From: Orychophragmus violaceus
Taxonomy: Eukaryota; Streptophyta; Magnoliopsida; Brassicales; Brassicaceae
Assembly: GCA_030180135.1 (NCBI GenBank)
Contig: CM058239.1
Location: forward strand, 116,221,318 to 116,285,317
Direction of reading: 5' to 3'
DNA length: 64,000 nt
The translations under genes and the position numbers were made by a program. The first letter of the stretch is position 1, and each line of letters opens with the position of its first letter. The notes below the pieces were generated by a model. It saw nothing but the letters and a program-made list of their open reading frames with translations, was not told the DNA's origin and did no database searches. Positions 1 through 13,100 of this stretch are shown here, piece after piece.

Positions 1-339
1 TTTAAGGGTTTTGGTCATGATAGTTTCAAAAAAACTCGATCCAATTCTTCCTGGGTCATGGAAACTTGCATTTTGGCCTTAGAATCCTTCTCGGCGGTGC
101 ATCTGGATAATCCATCACGTCAGTCAGTATGGCCGAGATAGTCCTTCCCGTCAGTTTGTTTCCATCCCGTTAGTCAGTATGGCCGAGATAGTCCTTCACG
201 TCAGTTTGTTTCCGTCTCGTCAGTAACGGGATAGGATAAACTGATTCTATCCACCGGGGGAAGGATCCTTCCCGTCAATTCGTTTCCATTCCGTTAGTCA
301 GTATAGCCGAGATAGTCCTTTCTGTCAGGTCGTTTCCAT

Positions 340-389
340 CCCGTCAGTCAGTATGGCCGAGATAGTCATTCCCGTCAGTTCGTTTCCAT
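340..389 (+). repeat. 50-bp satellite sub-repeat (example unit)
   Basis: CCCGTCAGT recurs exactly 50 bp apart at 340 and 390, with TATGGCCGAGATAGTC and CGTTTCCAT between. Tandem runs of this sub-repeat occur at about 117-400, 2870-3140, 3300-3440, 34190-34290 (inverted), 44590-44690 and widely in 45100-55050. The 323-bp A unit is the 273-bp A unit plus one copy. The sequence TCCCGTCAG also occurs a second time inside each copy, 31 bp in, so recombination at that phrase is easy. Confidence 0.85.
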
Positions 390-525
390 CCCGTCAGTCA
401 TTCTGGCCGCGAGAATGCTAGTCCTTTCTTTTTTTGGTCGAGGGATTCCACACCTTACGTCATTTAGGGTGGTTTTTTGGCCTTAGGATCCTTCCCGGCG
501 GTTCATCCGGTCATGATAATCCATC
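390..525 (+). repeat. Satellite module C (example unit)
   Basis: Begins with CAGTCATTCTGGCCGCGAGA, continues through GAGGGATTCCACACC and ACGTCATTTAGGGTGG, then a third version of TTTTGGCCTTAGGATCCTTC followed by CCGGCGGTTCATCCGGTCAT. It is scarce between 5.8 and 32 kb and common in 1-5 kb and from 32 kb to the end of array II. Element 1 is inserted in one copy. Confidence 0.8.
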
Positions 526-820
526 CCGTCAATCAGTATGGCCGAGATAGTCATTCCCGTAAGTCCATTAGGAGGTTTTGGCCTTAGGATCCTTCCCCCG
601 GTGGATAGAATCAGTTTATCCTATCCCGTCATTGTTTTTTCCACCAATTTCTTCACCAGACCTCTTTGTTATCCATTTGAGAGGTTTGGGTCTTGATAGT
701 TTCAAAAAAACTCGAGTCAATTTTTTTCGGGTCATGGAACCTTGGTTCTCGGTAGGCTATAACCTTCCCACGGTGTATAGACAGGTTTTTCGGGTCATTT
801 GTTTTCCACCAATTTCTTCA

Positions 821-984
821 CCAGACCTCTTTGTTATCCATTTGAGAGGTTTGGGTCTTGATAGTTTCAAAAAAACTCGAGTCAATTATTTCGGGTCATG
901 GAACATTGGTTCTCGGTAGGCTATAACCTTCCCACGGTGTATAGACGGGTTTTTCGGGTCATTTGTTTTCCACCAATTTCTTCA
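821..984 (+). repeat. Satellite module B, about 164 bp (example unit)
   Basis: Measured between successive CCAGACCTCTTT landmarks at 656, 821 and 985, giving periods of 165 and 164 bp. It shares TTGATAGTTTCAAAAAAACTC and the TTCCACCAATTTCTTCACCA end with module A. Its middle is different (CTATAACCTTCCCACGGTG, TATAGACGGGTTTTTCGGG). B is read as a shortened, diverged relative of A. Pairs of B units flanked by A units form the 602-bp combination. Confidence 0.82.
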
Positions 985-1756
985 CCAGACCTCTTTTATA
1001 TCCCATTTTAAGGGTTTTGGTCATGATAGTTTCAAAAAAACTCTATCCAATTCTTCCTGGGTCATGGAAACTTGCATTTTGGCCTTAGAATCCTTCTCGG
1101 CGGTGCATCTGGTCAGGATAATCCATCCCGTTAGTCAGTATGGCCGAGATAGTCCTTCCCGTCAGTCCATTAGGAGGTTTTGGCCTTAGGATCCTTCCCC
1201 CGGTGGATAGAATCAGTTTATCCTATCCCGTCATTGTTTTTTCCACCAATTTCTTCACCAGACCTCTTTGTTATCCATTTGAGAGGTTTGGGTCTTGATA
1301 GTTTCAAAAAAACTCGAGTCAATTTTTTTCGGGTCATGGAACCTTGGTTCTTGGTAGGCTATAACCTTCCCACGGTGTATAGACGGGTTTTTCGGGTCAT
1401 TTGTTTTCCACCAATTTCTTCACCAGACCTCTTTGTTATCCCATTTTAAGGGTTTGGGTCTTGATAGTTTCAAAAAAACTCGAGTCAATTTTTTCGGGTC
1501 AAGGGACCTTGGTTCTCGGTAGGCTATAACCTTCCCACGGTGTATAGACGTGTTTTTCGGGTCATTTGTTTTCCACCAATTTCTTCACCAGACCTCTTTT
1601 ATATCCCATTTTAAGGGTTTTGGTCATGATAGTTTCAAAAAACCTCGATCCAATTCTTCCTGGGTCATGGAAACTTGCATTTTGGCCTTAGAATCCTTCT
1701 CGGCGGTGCATCTGGTCAGGATAATCCATCCCGTTAGTCAGTATGGCCGAGATAGT

Positions 1757-1897
1757 CCTTCCCGTCAGTCCATTAGGAGGTTTTGGCCTTAGGATTCTTC
1801 CCTGGTGGAAAAAACAATGATGGGATAGGATAAACTGATCCTATCCACCGGGAGAAGGATCCTAAGGCCAAAAACCCCTAATGGACTGACGGGAAGG
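1757..1897. repeat. Fold-back palindrome in satellite (copy 1)
   Basis: The left arm 1757-1802 (CCTTCCCGTCAGTCC ... TTCTTCCC) is nearly the reverse complement of the right arm 1850-1897 (GGGAGAAGG ... CTGACGGGAAGG), with a spacer of about 47 nt. The spacer and right arm are module A sequence in reverse orientation, so this is an inverted partial duplication. The same structure recurs at 4778-4918. Confidence 0.85.
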
Positions 1898-2788
1898 AAC
1901 ATCCCGTTAGTCAGTATGGCCGAGATAGTCCTTCACGTCAGTTCGTTTCCATCCCGTCAGTCATTCTGGCCGCGAGAATGCTAGTCCTTTGTTTTTTTTG
2001 GTCGAGGGATTCCACACCTTACGTCATTTAGGGTGGTTTTTTGGCCTTAGGATCCTTCCCGGCGGTTCATCCGGTCATGATAATCCATCCCGTCAGTCAG
2101 TATGGCCGAGATAGTCCTTCACGTCAGTTCATTAGGAGGTTTTGGCCTTAGGATCCTTCCCCCGGTGGATAGAATCAGTTTATCCTATCCCGTCATTGTT
2201 TTTTCCACCAATTTCTTCACCAGACCTCTTTGTTATCCATTTGAGAGGTTTGGGTCTTGATAGTTTCAAAAAAACTCGAGTCAATTTTTTTCGGGGCAAG
2301 GAACCTTGGTTCTCGGTAGGCTATAACCTTCCCACGGTGTATAGACGGGTTTTTCGGGTCATTTGTTTTCCACCAATTTCTTCACCAGACCTCTTTGTTA
2401 GCCATTTGAGAGGTTTGGGTCTTGATAGTTTCAAAAAAACTCGAGTCAATTATTTCGGGTCATGGAACCTTGGTTCTCGGTAGGCTATAACCTTCCCACG
2501 GTGTATAGACGGGTTTTTCGGGTCATTTGTTTTCCACCAATTTCTTCACCAGACCTCTTTTATATCCCATTTTAAGGGTTTTGGTCATGATAGTTTCAAA
2601 AAAACTCGATCCAATTCTTCCTGGGTCATGGAAACTTCCATTTTGGCCTTAGAATCCTTCTCGGCGGTGCATCTGGTCAGGATAATCTATCCCGTTAGTC
2701 AGTATGGCCGAGATAGTCCTTCCCGTCAGTCCATTAGGAGGTTTTGGCCTTATGATCCTTCCCCCGGTGGATAGAATCAGTTTATCCT

Positions 2789-5700
2789 AATTCTTCCTGG
2801 GTCATGGAAACTTGCATTTTGGCCTTAGAATCCTTCTCGGCGGTGCATCTGGATAATCCTTCACGTCAGTCAGTATGGCCGAGATAGTCCTTCCCGTCAG
2901 TTTGTTTCCATCCCGTTAGTCAGTATGGCCGAGATAGTCCTTCACGTCAGTTCGTTTCCGTCTCGTCTGTAACGGGATAGGATAAACTGATTCTATCCAC
3001 CGGGGGAAGGATCCTTCCCTTCAGTTCGTTTCCATTCCGTTAGTCAGTATAGCCGAGATAGTCCTTTCCTTCAGGTCGTTTCCATCCCGTCAGTCAGTAT
3101 GGCCGAGATAGTCATTCCCGTCAGTTCGTTTCCATCCCGTCAGTCATTCTGGCCGCGAGAATGCTAGTCCTTTGTTTTTTTGGTCGAGGGATTCCACACC
3201 TTACGTCATTTAGGGTGGTTTTTTGGCCTTAGGATCCTTCCCGGCGGTTCATCCGGTCATGATAATCCATCCCGTCAATCAGTATGGCCGAGATAGTCAT
3301 TCCCGTCAGTTCATTTCCATCCAGTTAGTCAGTATGGCCGAGATAGTCCTTCCCATCAGTTCGTTTCCATCCTGTTAGTCAGTATGGCCGAGATAGTCCT
3401 TCACGTCAGTTCGTTTCCATCCCGTCAGTCATTCTGGCCGCGAGAATGGTAGTCCTTTGTTGTTTTGGCCGAGGGATTCCACACCTTACGTCATTTAGGG
3501 TGGTTTTTTGGCCTTAGGATCCTTCCCGGCGGTGCATCTGGTCAGGATAATCCATCCCGTTAGTCAGTATGGCCGAGATAGTCCTTCATGTAAGTCAATA
3601 AGGAGGTTTTGGCCTTAGGATCCTTCCCCCGGTGGATAGAATCAGTTTATCCTATCCCGTCATTGTTTTTTCCACCAATTTCTTCACCAGACCTCTTTGT
3701 TATCCATTTGAGAGGTTTGGGTCTTGATAGTTTCAAAAAAACTCGTGTCAATTTTTTTCGGGTCATGGAACCTTGGTTCTCGGTAGGCTATAACCTTCCC
3801 ACGGTGTATAGACGGGTTTTTCGGGTCATTTGTTTTCCACCAATTTCTTCACCAGACCTCTTTGTTATCCATTTGAGAGGTTTGGGTCTTGATAGTTTCA
3901 AAAAAACTCGAGTCAATTATTTCGGGTCATGGAACATTGGTTCTCGGTAGGCTATAACCTTCCCACGGTGTATAGACGGGTTTTTCGGGTCATTTGTTTT
4001 CCACCAATTTCTTCACCAGACCTCTTTTATATCCCATTTTAAGGGTTTTGGTCATGATAGTTTCAAAAAAACTCGATCCAATTCTTCCTGGGTCATGGAA
4101 ACTTGCATTTTGGCCTTAGAATCCTTCTCGGCGGTGCATCTGGTCAGGATAATCCATCCCGTTAGTCAGTATGGCCGAGATAGTCCTTCCCGTCAGTCCA
4201 TTAGGAGGTTTTGGCCTTAGGATCCTTCCCCCGGTGGATAGAATCAGTTTATCCTATCCCGTCATTGTTTTTTCCACCAATTTCTTCACCAGACCTCTTT
4301 GTTATCCATTTGAGAGGTTTGGGTCTTGATAGTTTCAAAAAAACTCGAGTCAATTTTTTTCGGGTCATGGAACCTTGGTTCTCGGTAGGCTATAACCTTC
4401 CCACGGTGTATAGACGGGTTTTTCGGGTCATTTGTTTTCCACCAATTTCTTCACCAGACCTCTTTGTTATCCCATTTTAAGGGTTTGGGTCTTGATAGTT
4501 TCAAAAAAACTCGAGTCAATTTTTTTGGGTCAAGGGACCTTGGTTCTCGGTAGGCTATAACCTTCCCACGGTGTATAGACGGGTTTTTCGGGTCATTTGT
4601 TTTCCACCAATTTCTTCACCAGACCTCTTTTATATCCCATTTGGTCATGATAGTTTCAAAAAACCTCGATCCAATTCTTCCTGGGTCATGGAAACTTGCA
4701 TTTTGGCCTTAGAATCCTTCTCGGCGGTGCATCTGGTCAGGATAATCCATCCCGTTAGTCAGTATGGCCGAGATAGTCCTTCCCGTCAGTCCATTAGGAG
4801 GTTTTGGCCTTAGGATTCTTCCCTGGTGGAAAAAACAATGATGGGATAGGATAAACTGATCCTATCCACCGGGAGAAGGATCCTAAGGCCAAAAACCCCT
4901 AATGGACTGACGGGAAGGAACATCCCGTTAGTCAGTATGGCCGAGATAGTCCTTCACGTCAGTTCGTTTCCATCCCGTCAGTCATTCTGGCCGCGAGAAT
5001 GCTAGTCCTTTGTTTTTTTGGTCAAGGGATTCCACACCTTACGTCATTTAGGGTGGTTTTTTGGCCTTAGGATCCTTCCCGGCGGTTCATCCGGTCATGA
5101 GAATCCATCCCGTCAGTCAGTATGGCCGAGATAGTCCTTCACGTCAGTTCATTAGGAGGTTTTGGCCTTAGGATCCTTCCCCCGGTGGATAGGATCAGTT
5201 TATCCTATCCCGTCATTGTTTTTTCCACCAATTTCTTCACCAGACCTATTTGTTATCCATTTCAGAGGTTTGGGTCTTGATAGTTTCAAAAAAACTCGAG
5301 TCAATTTTTTTCGGGGCAAGGAACCTTGGTTCTCGGTAGGCTATAACCTTCCCACGGTGTATAGACGGGTTTTTCGGGTCATTTGTTTTCCACCAATTTC
5401 TTCACCAGACCTCTTTGTTATCCATTTGAGAGGTTTGGGTCTTGATAGTTTCAAAAAAACTCGAGTCAATTATTTCGGGTCATGGAACCTTGGTTCTCGG
5501 TAGGCTATAACCTTCCCACGGTGTATATACGGGTTTTTCGGGTCATTTGTTTTCCACCAATTTCTTCACCAGACCTCTTTTATATCCCATTTTAAGGGTT
5601 TTGGTCATGATAGTTTAAAAAAAACTCGATCCAATTCTTCCTGGGTCATGGAAACTTCCATTTTGGCCTTAGAATCCTTCTCGGCGGTGCATCTGGTCAG

Positions 5701-5808
5701 GATAATCCATCCCGTTAGTCAGTATGGCCGAGATAGTCCTTCCCGTCAGTCCATTAGGAGGTTTTGGCCTTATGATCCTTCCCCCGGTGGATAGAATCAG
5801 TTTATCCT
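2789..5808 (+). repeat. 3-kb higher-order repeat, copy 2
   Basis: Second copy of the block at 43-2788. The junction is abrupt: GTTTATCC runs straight into TAATTCTTCCTGGG, skipping the rest of an A unit. An expansion at about 3300-3590 adds extra 50-bp and C modules. A 10-bp deletion near 4640 and scattered substitutions separate it from copy 1. Confidence 0.78.
4778..4918. repeat. Fold-back palindrome in satellite (copy 2)
   Basis: Same structure as 1757-1897, displaced by 3021 bp as part of the 3-kb block duplication. Left arm 4778-4823, right arm 4871-4918. The arms match those of copy 1, so the palindrome arose before the block duplicated. Confidence 0.85.
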
Positions 5809-8800
5809 ATCCCATCATTGTTTTTTCCACCAATTTCTTCACCAGACCTCTTTGTTATCCATTTGAGAGGTTTGGGTCTTGATAGTTTCAAAAAAACTCG
5901 AGTCAATTTTTTCGGGTCAAGGAACCTTGGTTCTCGGTAGGCTATAACCTTCCCACGGTGTATAGACGGGTTTTTCGGGTCATTTGTTTTCCACCAATTT
6001 CTTCACCAGACCTCTTTTATATCCCATTTTAAGGGTTTTTGTCATGATAGTTTCAAAAAAACTCGATCCAATTCTTCCTAGGTCATGGAAACTTGCATTT
6101 TGGCCTTAGAATCCTTCTCGGCGGTGCATCTGGTCAGGATAATCCATCCCGTTAGTCAGTATGGCCGAGATAGTCCTTCCCGTCAGTCCATTAGGAGGTT
6201 TTGGCCTGAGATCCTTCCCCCGGTGGATAGAATCAGTTTATCCTATCCCGTCGTTGTTTTTTCCACCAATTTCTTCACCAGACCTCTTTTATATCCCATT
6301 TTAAGGGTTTTGGTCATGATAGTTTCAAAAAATCTCGATCCAATTCTTCCTGGGTCATGGAAACTTGCATTTTGGCCTTAGAATCCTTCTCGGCGGTGCA
6401 TCTGGTCAGGATAATCCATCACGTCAGTCAGTATGGCCGAGATAGTCCTTCCCGTCAGTTCGTTTCCATCCCGTTAGTCAGTATGGCCAAGATAGTCCTT
6501 CCCGTCAGTCCATTAGGAGGTTTTGGCCTTAGGATCCTTCCCCCGGTGGATAGAATCAGTTTATCCTATCCCATCATTGTTTTTTCCACCAATTTCTTCA
6601 TCAGACCTCTTTGTTATCCCATTTTAAGGGTTTTGGTCATGATAGTTTCAAAAAAACTCGATCCAATTCTTCCTGGGTCATGGAAACTTGTATTTTGGCC
6701 TTAGAATCCTTCTCGGCGGTGCATCTGGTCAGGATAATCCATCCCGTTAGTCAGTATGGCCGAGATAGTCCTTCCCGTCAGTCCATTAGGAGGTTTTAGC
6801 CTTAGGATCCTTCCCCCGGTGGATAGAATCAGTTTATCCTATCCCGTCATTGTTTTTTCCACCAATTTCTTCACCAGGCCTCTTTGTTATCCATTTGAGA
6901 GGTTTGGGTCTTGATAGTTTCAAAAAAACTCGAGTCAATTTTTTCGGGTCAAGGAACCTTGGTTCTCGGTAGGCTATAACCTTCCCACGGTGTATAGACG
7001 GGTTTTTCGGGTCATTTGTTTTCCACCAATTTCTTCACCAGACCTCTTTTATATCCCATTTTAAGGGTTTTGGTCATGATAGTTTCAAAAAAACTCGATC
7101 CAATTCTTCCTGGGTCATGGAAACTTGCATTTTGGCCTTAGAATCCTTCTCGGCGGTGCATCTGGTCAGGATAATCCATCCCGTTAGTCAGTATGGCCGA
7201 GATAGTCCTTCCCGTCAGTCCATTAGGAGGTTTTGGCCTTAGGATCCTTCCCCCGGTGGATAGAATCAGTTTATCCTATCCCATCATTGTTTTTTCCACC
7301 AATTTCTTCATCAGACCTCTTTGTTATCCCATTTTAAGGGTTTTGGTCATGATAGTTTCAAAAAAACTCGATCCAATTCTTCCTGGGTCATGGAAACTTG
7401 CATTTTGGCCTTAGAATCCTTCTCGGCGGTGCATCTGGTCAGGATAATCCATCCCGTTAGTCAGTATGGCCGAGATAGTCCTTCCCGTCAGTCCATTAGG
7501 AGGTTTTGGCCTGAGATCCTTCCCCCGGTGGATAGAATCAGTTTATCCTATCCCGTCGTTGTTTTTTCCACCAATTTCTTCACCAGACCTCTTTTATATC
7601 CCATTTTAAGGGTTTTGGTCATGATAGTTTCAAAAAATCTCGATCCAATTCTTCCTGGGTCATGGAAACTTGCATTTTGGCCTTAGAATCCTTCTCGGCG
7701 GTGCATCTGGTCAGGATAATCCATCACGTCAGTCAGTATGGCCGAGATAGTCCTTCCCATCAGTTCGTTTCCATCCCGTTAGTCAGTATGGCCAAGATAG
7801 TCCTTCCCGTCAGTCCATTAGGAGGTTTTGGCCTTAGGATCCTTCCCCCGGTGGATAGAATCAGTTTATCCTATCCCATCATTGTTTTTTCCACCAATTT
7901 CTTCATCAGACCTCTTTGTTATCCCATTTTAAGGGTTTTGGTCATGATAGTTTCAAAAAAACTCGATCCAATTCTTCCTGGGTCATGGAAACTTGTATTT
8001 TGGCCTTAGAATCCTTCTCGGCGGTGCATCTGGTCAGGATAATCCATCCCGTTAGTCAGTATGGCCGAGATAGTCCTTCCCGTCAGTCCATTAGGAGGTT
8101 TTAGCCTTAGGATCCTTCCCCCGGTGGATAGAATCAGTTTATCCTATCCCGTCATTGTTTTTTCCACCAATTTCTTCACCAGGCCTCTTTGTTATCCATT
8201 TGAGAGGTTTGGGTCTTGATAGTTTCAAAAAAACTCGAGTCAATTTTTTCGGGTCAAGGAACCTTGGTTCTCGGTAGGCTATAACCTTCCCACAGTGTAT
8301 AGACGGGTTTTTCGGGTCATTTGTTTTCCACCAATTTCTTCACCAGACCTCTTTTATATCCCATTTTAAGGGTTTTGGTCATGATAGTTTCAAAAAAACT
8401 CGATCCAATTCTTCCTGGGTCATGGAAACTTGCATTTTGGCCTTAGAATCCTTCTCGGCGGTGCATCTGGTCAGGATAATCCATCCCGTTAGTCAGTATG
8501 GCCGAGATAGTCCTTCCCGTCAGTCCATTAGGAGGTTTTGGCCTTAGGATCCTTCCCCCGGTGGATAGAATCAGTTTATCCTATCCCGTCATTGTTTTTT
8601 CCACCAATTTCTTCACCAGACCTCTTTTATATCCCATTTTAAGGGTTTTGGTCATGATAGTTTCAAAAAATCTCGATCCAATTCTTCCTGGGTCATGGAA
8701 ACTTGCATTTTGGCCTTACAATCCTTCTCGGCGGTGCATCTGGTCAGGATAATCCATCACGTCAGTCAGTATGGCCGAGATAGTCCTTCCCGTCAGTTCG

Positions 8801-9133
8801 TTTCCATCCCGTTAGTCAGTATGGCCGAGATAGTCCTTCCCGTCAGTCCATTAGGAGGTTTTGGCCTTAGGATCCTTCCCCCGGTGGATAGAATCAGTTT
8901 ATCCTATCCCGTCATTGTTTTTTCCACCAATTTCTTCACCAGACCTCTTTGTTATCCCATTTTAAGGGTTTTTGTCATGATAGTTTCAAAAAAACTCGAT
9001 CCAATTCTTCCTGGGTCATGGAAACTTGTATTTTGGCCTTAGAATCCTTCTCGGCGGTGCATCTGGTCAGGATAATCCATCCCGTTAGTCAGTATGGCCG
9101 AGATAGTCCTTCCCGTCAGTCCATTAGGAGGTT
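5809..9133 (+). repeat. Satellite sub-block with 1305-bp higher-order repeat
   Basis: A and B units in which a four-unit set recurs at 1305 bp: landmarks at 6085, 6357, 6611 and 7193 reappear at 7390, 7662, 7916 and 8498. Diagnostic variants shared by the two copies include ATGGCCAAGATAG and TTTTAGCCTTAGG. A further partial copy follows to about 9130. Confidence 0.78.
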
Positions 9134-10152
9134 TTGGCCTTAGGATCCTTCCCCCGGTGGATAGAATCAGTTTATCCTATCCCGTCATTGTTTTTTCCAC
9201 CAATTTCTTCACCAGGCCTCTTTGTTATCCATTTGAGAGGTTTGGGTCTTGATAGTTTCAAAAAAACTCGAGTCAATTTTTTTCGGGTCATGGAACCTTG
9301 GTTCTCGGTAGGCTATAACCTTCCCACGGTGTATAGACGGGTTTTTCGGGTCATTTGTTTTCCACCAATTTCTTCACCAGACCTCTTTGTTATCCATTTG
9401 AGAGGTTTGGGTCTTGATAGTTTCAAAAAAACTCGAGTCAATTATTTCGGGTCATGGAACATTGGTTCTCGGTAGGCTATAACCTTCCCACGGTGTATAG
9501 ACGGGTTTTTCGGGTCATTTGTTTTCCACCAATTTCTTCACCAGACCTCTTTTATATCCCATTTTAAGGGTTTTGGTCATGATAGTTTCAAAAAAACTCG
9601 ATCCAATTCTTCCTGGGTCATGGAAACTTGTATTTTGGCCTTAGAATCCTTCTCGGCGGTGCATCTGGTCAGGATAATCCATCCCGTTAGTCAGTATGGC
9701 CGAGATAGTCCTTCCCGTCAGTCCATTAGGAGGTTTTGGCCTTAGGATCCTTCCCCCGGTGGATAGAATCAGTTTATCCTATCCCGTCATTGTTTTTTCC
9801 ACCAATTTCTTCACCAGGCCTCTTTGTTATCCATTTGAGAGGTTTGGGTCTTGATAGTTTCAAAAAAACTCGAGTCAATTTTTTTCGGGTCATGGAACCT
9901 TGGTTCTCGGTAGGCTATAACCTTCCCACGGTGTATAGACGGGTTTTTCGGGTCATTTGTTTTCCACCAATTTCTTCACCAGACCTCTTTGTTATCCATT
10001 TGAGAGGTTTGGGTCTTGATAGTTTCAAAAAAACTCGAGTCAATTATTTCGGGTCATGGAACATTGGTTCTCGGTAGGCTATAACCTTCCCACGGTGTAT
10101 AGACGGGTTTTTCGGGTCATTTGTTTTCCACCAATTTCTTCATCAGACCTCT
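9134..10152 (+). repeat. Satellite sub-block: 602-bp A-B-B units
   Basis: Two copies of A followed by two B units, starting near 9134 and 9736 (period 602 bp, matching 273+164+165). Both copies carry the private variant CACCAGGCCTC and the alternation of TTTTTTTCGGG and TTATTTCGGG in successive B units. Confidence 0.78.
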
Positions 10153-13100
10153 TTGTTATCCCATTTTAAGGGTTTTGGTCATGATAGTTTCAAAAAAACT
10201 CGATCCAATTCTTCCTTGGTCATGGAAACTTGTATTTTGGCCTTAGAATTCTTCTCGGCGGTGCATCTGGTCAGGATAATCCATCCCGTTAGTCAGTATG
10301 GCCGAGATAGTCCTTCCCGTCAGTCCATTAGAAGGTTTTGGCCTTAGGATCCTTCCCCCGGTGGATAGAATCAGTTTATCCTATCCCGTCATTGTTTTTT
10401 CCACCAATTTCTTCACCAGACCTCTTTTACATCCCATTTTAAGGGTTTTGGTCATGATAGTTTCAAAAAATCTCGATCCAATTCTTCCTGGGTCATGGAA
10501 ACTTGCATTTTGGCCTTAGAATCCTTCTCGGCGGTGCATCTGGTCAGGATAATCCATCACGTCAGTCAGTATGGCCGAGATAGTCCTTCCCGTCAGTTCG
10601 TTTCCATCCCGTTAGTCAGTATGGCCGAGATAGTCCTTCCCGTCAGTCCATTAGGAGGTTTTGGCCTTAGGATCCTTCCCCCGGTGGATAGAATCAGTTT
10701 ATCCTATCCCGTCATTTGTTTTCCACCAATTTCTTCACCAGGCCTCTTTTATATCCCATTTTAAGGGTTTTGGTCATGATAGTTTCAAAAAAACTCGATC
10801 CAATTCTTCCTGGGTCATGGAAACTTGCATTTTGGCCTTAGAATCCTTCTCGGCGGTGCATCTGGTCAGGATAATCCATCCCGTTAGTCAGTATGGCCGA
10901 GATAGTCCTTCCCGTCAGTCCATTAGGAGGTTTTGGCCTTAGGATCCTTCCCCCGGTGGATAGAATCAGTTTATCCTATCCCGTCATTGTTTTTTCCACC
11001 AATTTCTTCACCAGGCCTCTTTTACATCCCATTTTAAGGGTTTTGGTCATGATAGTTTCAAAAAATCTCGATCCAATTCTTCCTGGGTCATGGAAACTTG
11101 CATTTTGGCCTTAGAATCCTTCTCGGCGGTGCATCTGGTCAGGATAATCCATCACGTCAGTCAGTATGGCCGAGATAGTCCTTCCCGTCAGTTCGTTTCC
11201 ATCCCGTTAGTCAGTATGGCCGAGATAGTCCTTCCCTTCAGTCCATTAGGAGGTTTTGGCCTTAGGATCCTTCCCCCGGTGGATAGAATCAGTTTATCCT
11301 ATCCCGTCATTGTTTTTTCCACCAATTTCTTCACCAGACCTCTTTTATATCCCATTTTAAGGGTTTTGGTCATGATAGTTTCAAAAAAACTCGATCCAAT
11401 TCTTCCTGGGTCATGGAAACTTGCATTTTGGCCTTAGAATCCTTCTCGGCGGTGCATCTGGTCAGGATAATCCATCCCATTAGTCAGTATGGCTGAGATA
11501 GTCCTTCCCGTCAGTCCATTAGGAGGTTTTGGCCTTAGGATCCTTCCCCCGGTGGATAGAATCAGTTTATCCTATCCCGTCATTGGTTTTTCCACCAATT
11601 TCTTCACCAGACCTCTTTTACATCCCATTTTAAGGGTTTTGGTCATGATAGTTTCAAAAAATCTCGATCCAATTCTTCCTGGGTCATGGAAACTTGCATT
11701 TTGGCCTTAGAATCCTTCTCGGCGGTGCATCTGGTCAGGATAATCCATCACGTCAGTCAGTATGGCCGAGATAGTCCTTCCCGTCAGTTCGTTTCCATCC
11801 CGTTAGTCAGTATGGCCGAGATAGTCCTTCCCTTCAGTCCATTAGGAGGTTTTGGCCTTAGGATCCTTCCCCCGGTGGATAGAATCAGTTTATCCTATCC
11901 CGTCATTGTTTTTTCCACCAATTTCTTCACCAGACCTCTTTGTTATCCCATTTTAAGGGTTTTGGTCATGATAGTTTCAAAAAAACTCGATCCAATTCTT
12001 CCTTGGTCATGGAAACTTGTATTTTGGCCTTAGAATTCTTCTCGGCGGTGCATCTGGTCAGGATAATCCATCCCGTTAGTCAGTATGGCCGAGATAGTCC
12101 TTCCCGTCAGTCCATTAGAAGGTTTTGGCCTTAGGATCCTTCCCCCGGTGGATAGAATCAGTTTATCCTATCCCGTCATTGTTTTTTCCACCAATTTCTT
12201 CACCAGACCTCTTTTACATCCCATTTTAAGGGTTTTGGTCATGATAGTTTCAAAAAATCTCGATCCAATTCTTCCTGGGTCATGGAAACTTGCATTTTGG
12301 CCTTAGAATCCTTCTCGGCGGTGCATCTGGTCAGGATAATCCATCACGTCAGTCAGTATGGCCGAGATAGTCCTTCCCGTCAGTTCGTTTCCATCCCGTT
12401 AGTCAGTATGGCCGAGATAGTCCTTCCCGTCAGTCCATTAGGAGGTTTTGGCCTTAGGATCCTTCCCCCGGTGGATAGAATCAGTTTATCCTATCCCGTC
12501 ATTTGTTTTCCACCAATTTCTTCACCAGACCTCTTTTATATCCCATTTTAAGGGTTTTGGTCATGATAGTTTCAAAAAAACTCGATCCAATTCTTCCTGG
12601 GTCATGGAAACTTGCATTTTGGCCTTAGAATCCTTCTCGGCGGTGCATCTGGTCAGGATAATCCATCCCGTTAGTCAGTAAGGCCGAGATAGTCCTTCCC
12701 GTCAGTCCACTAGGAGGTTTTGGCCTTAGGATCCTTCCCCCGGTGGATAGAATCAGTTTATCCTATCCCGTCATTGTTTTTTCCACCAATTTCTTCACCA
12801 GGCCTCTTTTACATCCCATTTTAAGGGTTTTGGTCATGATAGTTTCAAAAAATCTCGATCCAATTCTTCCTGGGTCATGGAAACTTGCATTTTGGCCTTA
12901 GAATCCTTCTCGGCGGTGCATCTGGTCAGGATAATCCATCACGTCAGTCAGTATGGCCGAGATAGTCCTTCCCGTCAGTTCGTTTCCATCCCGTTAGTCA
13001 GTATGGCCGAGATAGTCCTTCCCTTCAGTCCATTAGGAGGTTTTGGCCTTAGGATCCTTCCCCCGGTGGATAGAATCAGTTTATCCTATCCCGTCATTGT

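Larger units (their letters stand above)
43..2788 (+). repeat. 3-kb higher-order repeat, copy 1
   Basis: The succession of A, B, 50-bp and C modules here is repeated in the next 3 kb. Matching landmarks: 578 with 3609 and 1180 with 4211 (offset 3031), 2142 with 5162 (offset 3020). Shared private variants support block duplication, such as TATGATCCTT at 2751 and 5771 and the fold-back segment at 1757-1897. The 5' part has an offset of 2746 because copy 2 carries about 285 bp of extra C and 50-bp material. Confidence 0.8.

Noticed and set aside
466..480. TTTAGGG plant telomere word in module C
   Set aside because: It occurs once per module inside CATTTAGGGTGG and never in tandem, so it is not telomeric or interstitial telomere sequence.
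340..560. 50-bp direct repeats resembling a CRISPR array
   Set aside because: The units are contiguous, with no variable spacers, and lie in plant satellite DNA with no cas genes.
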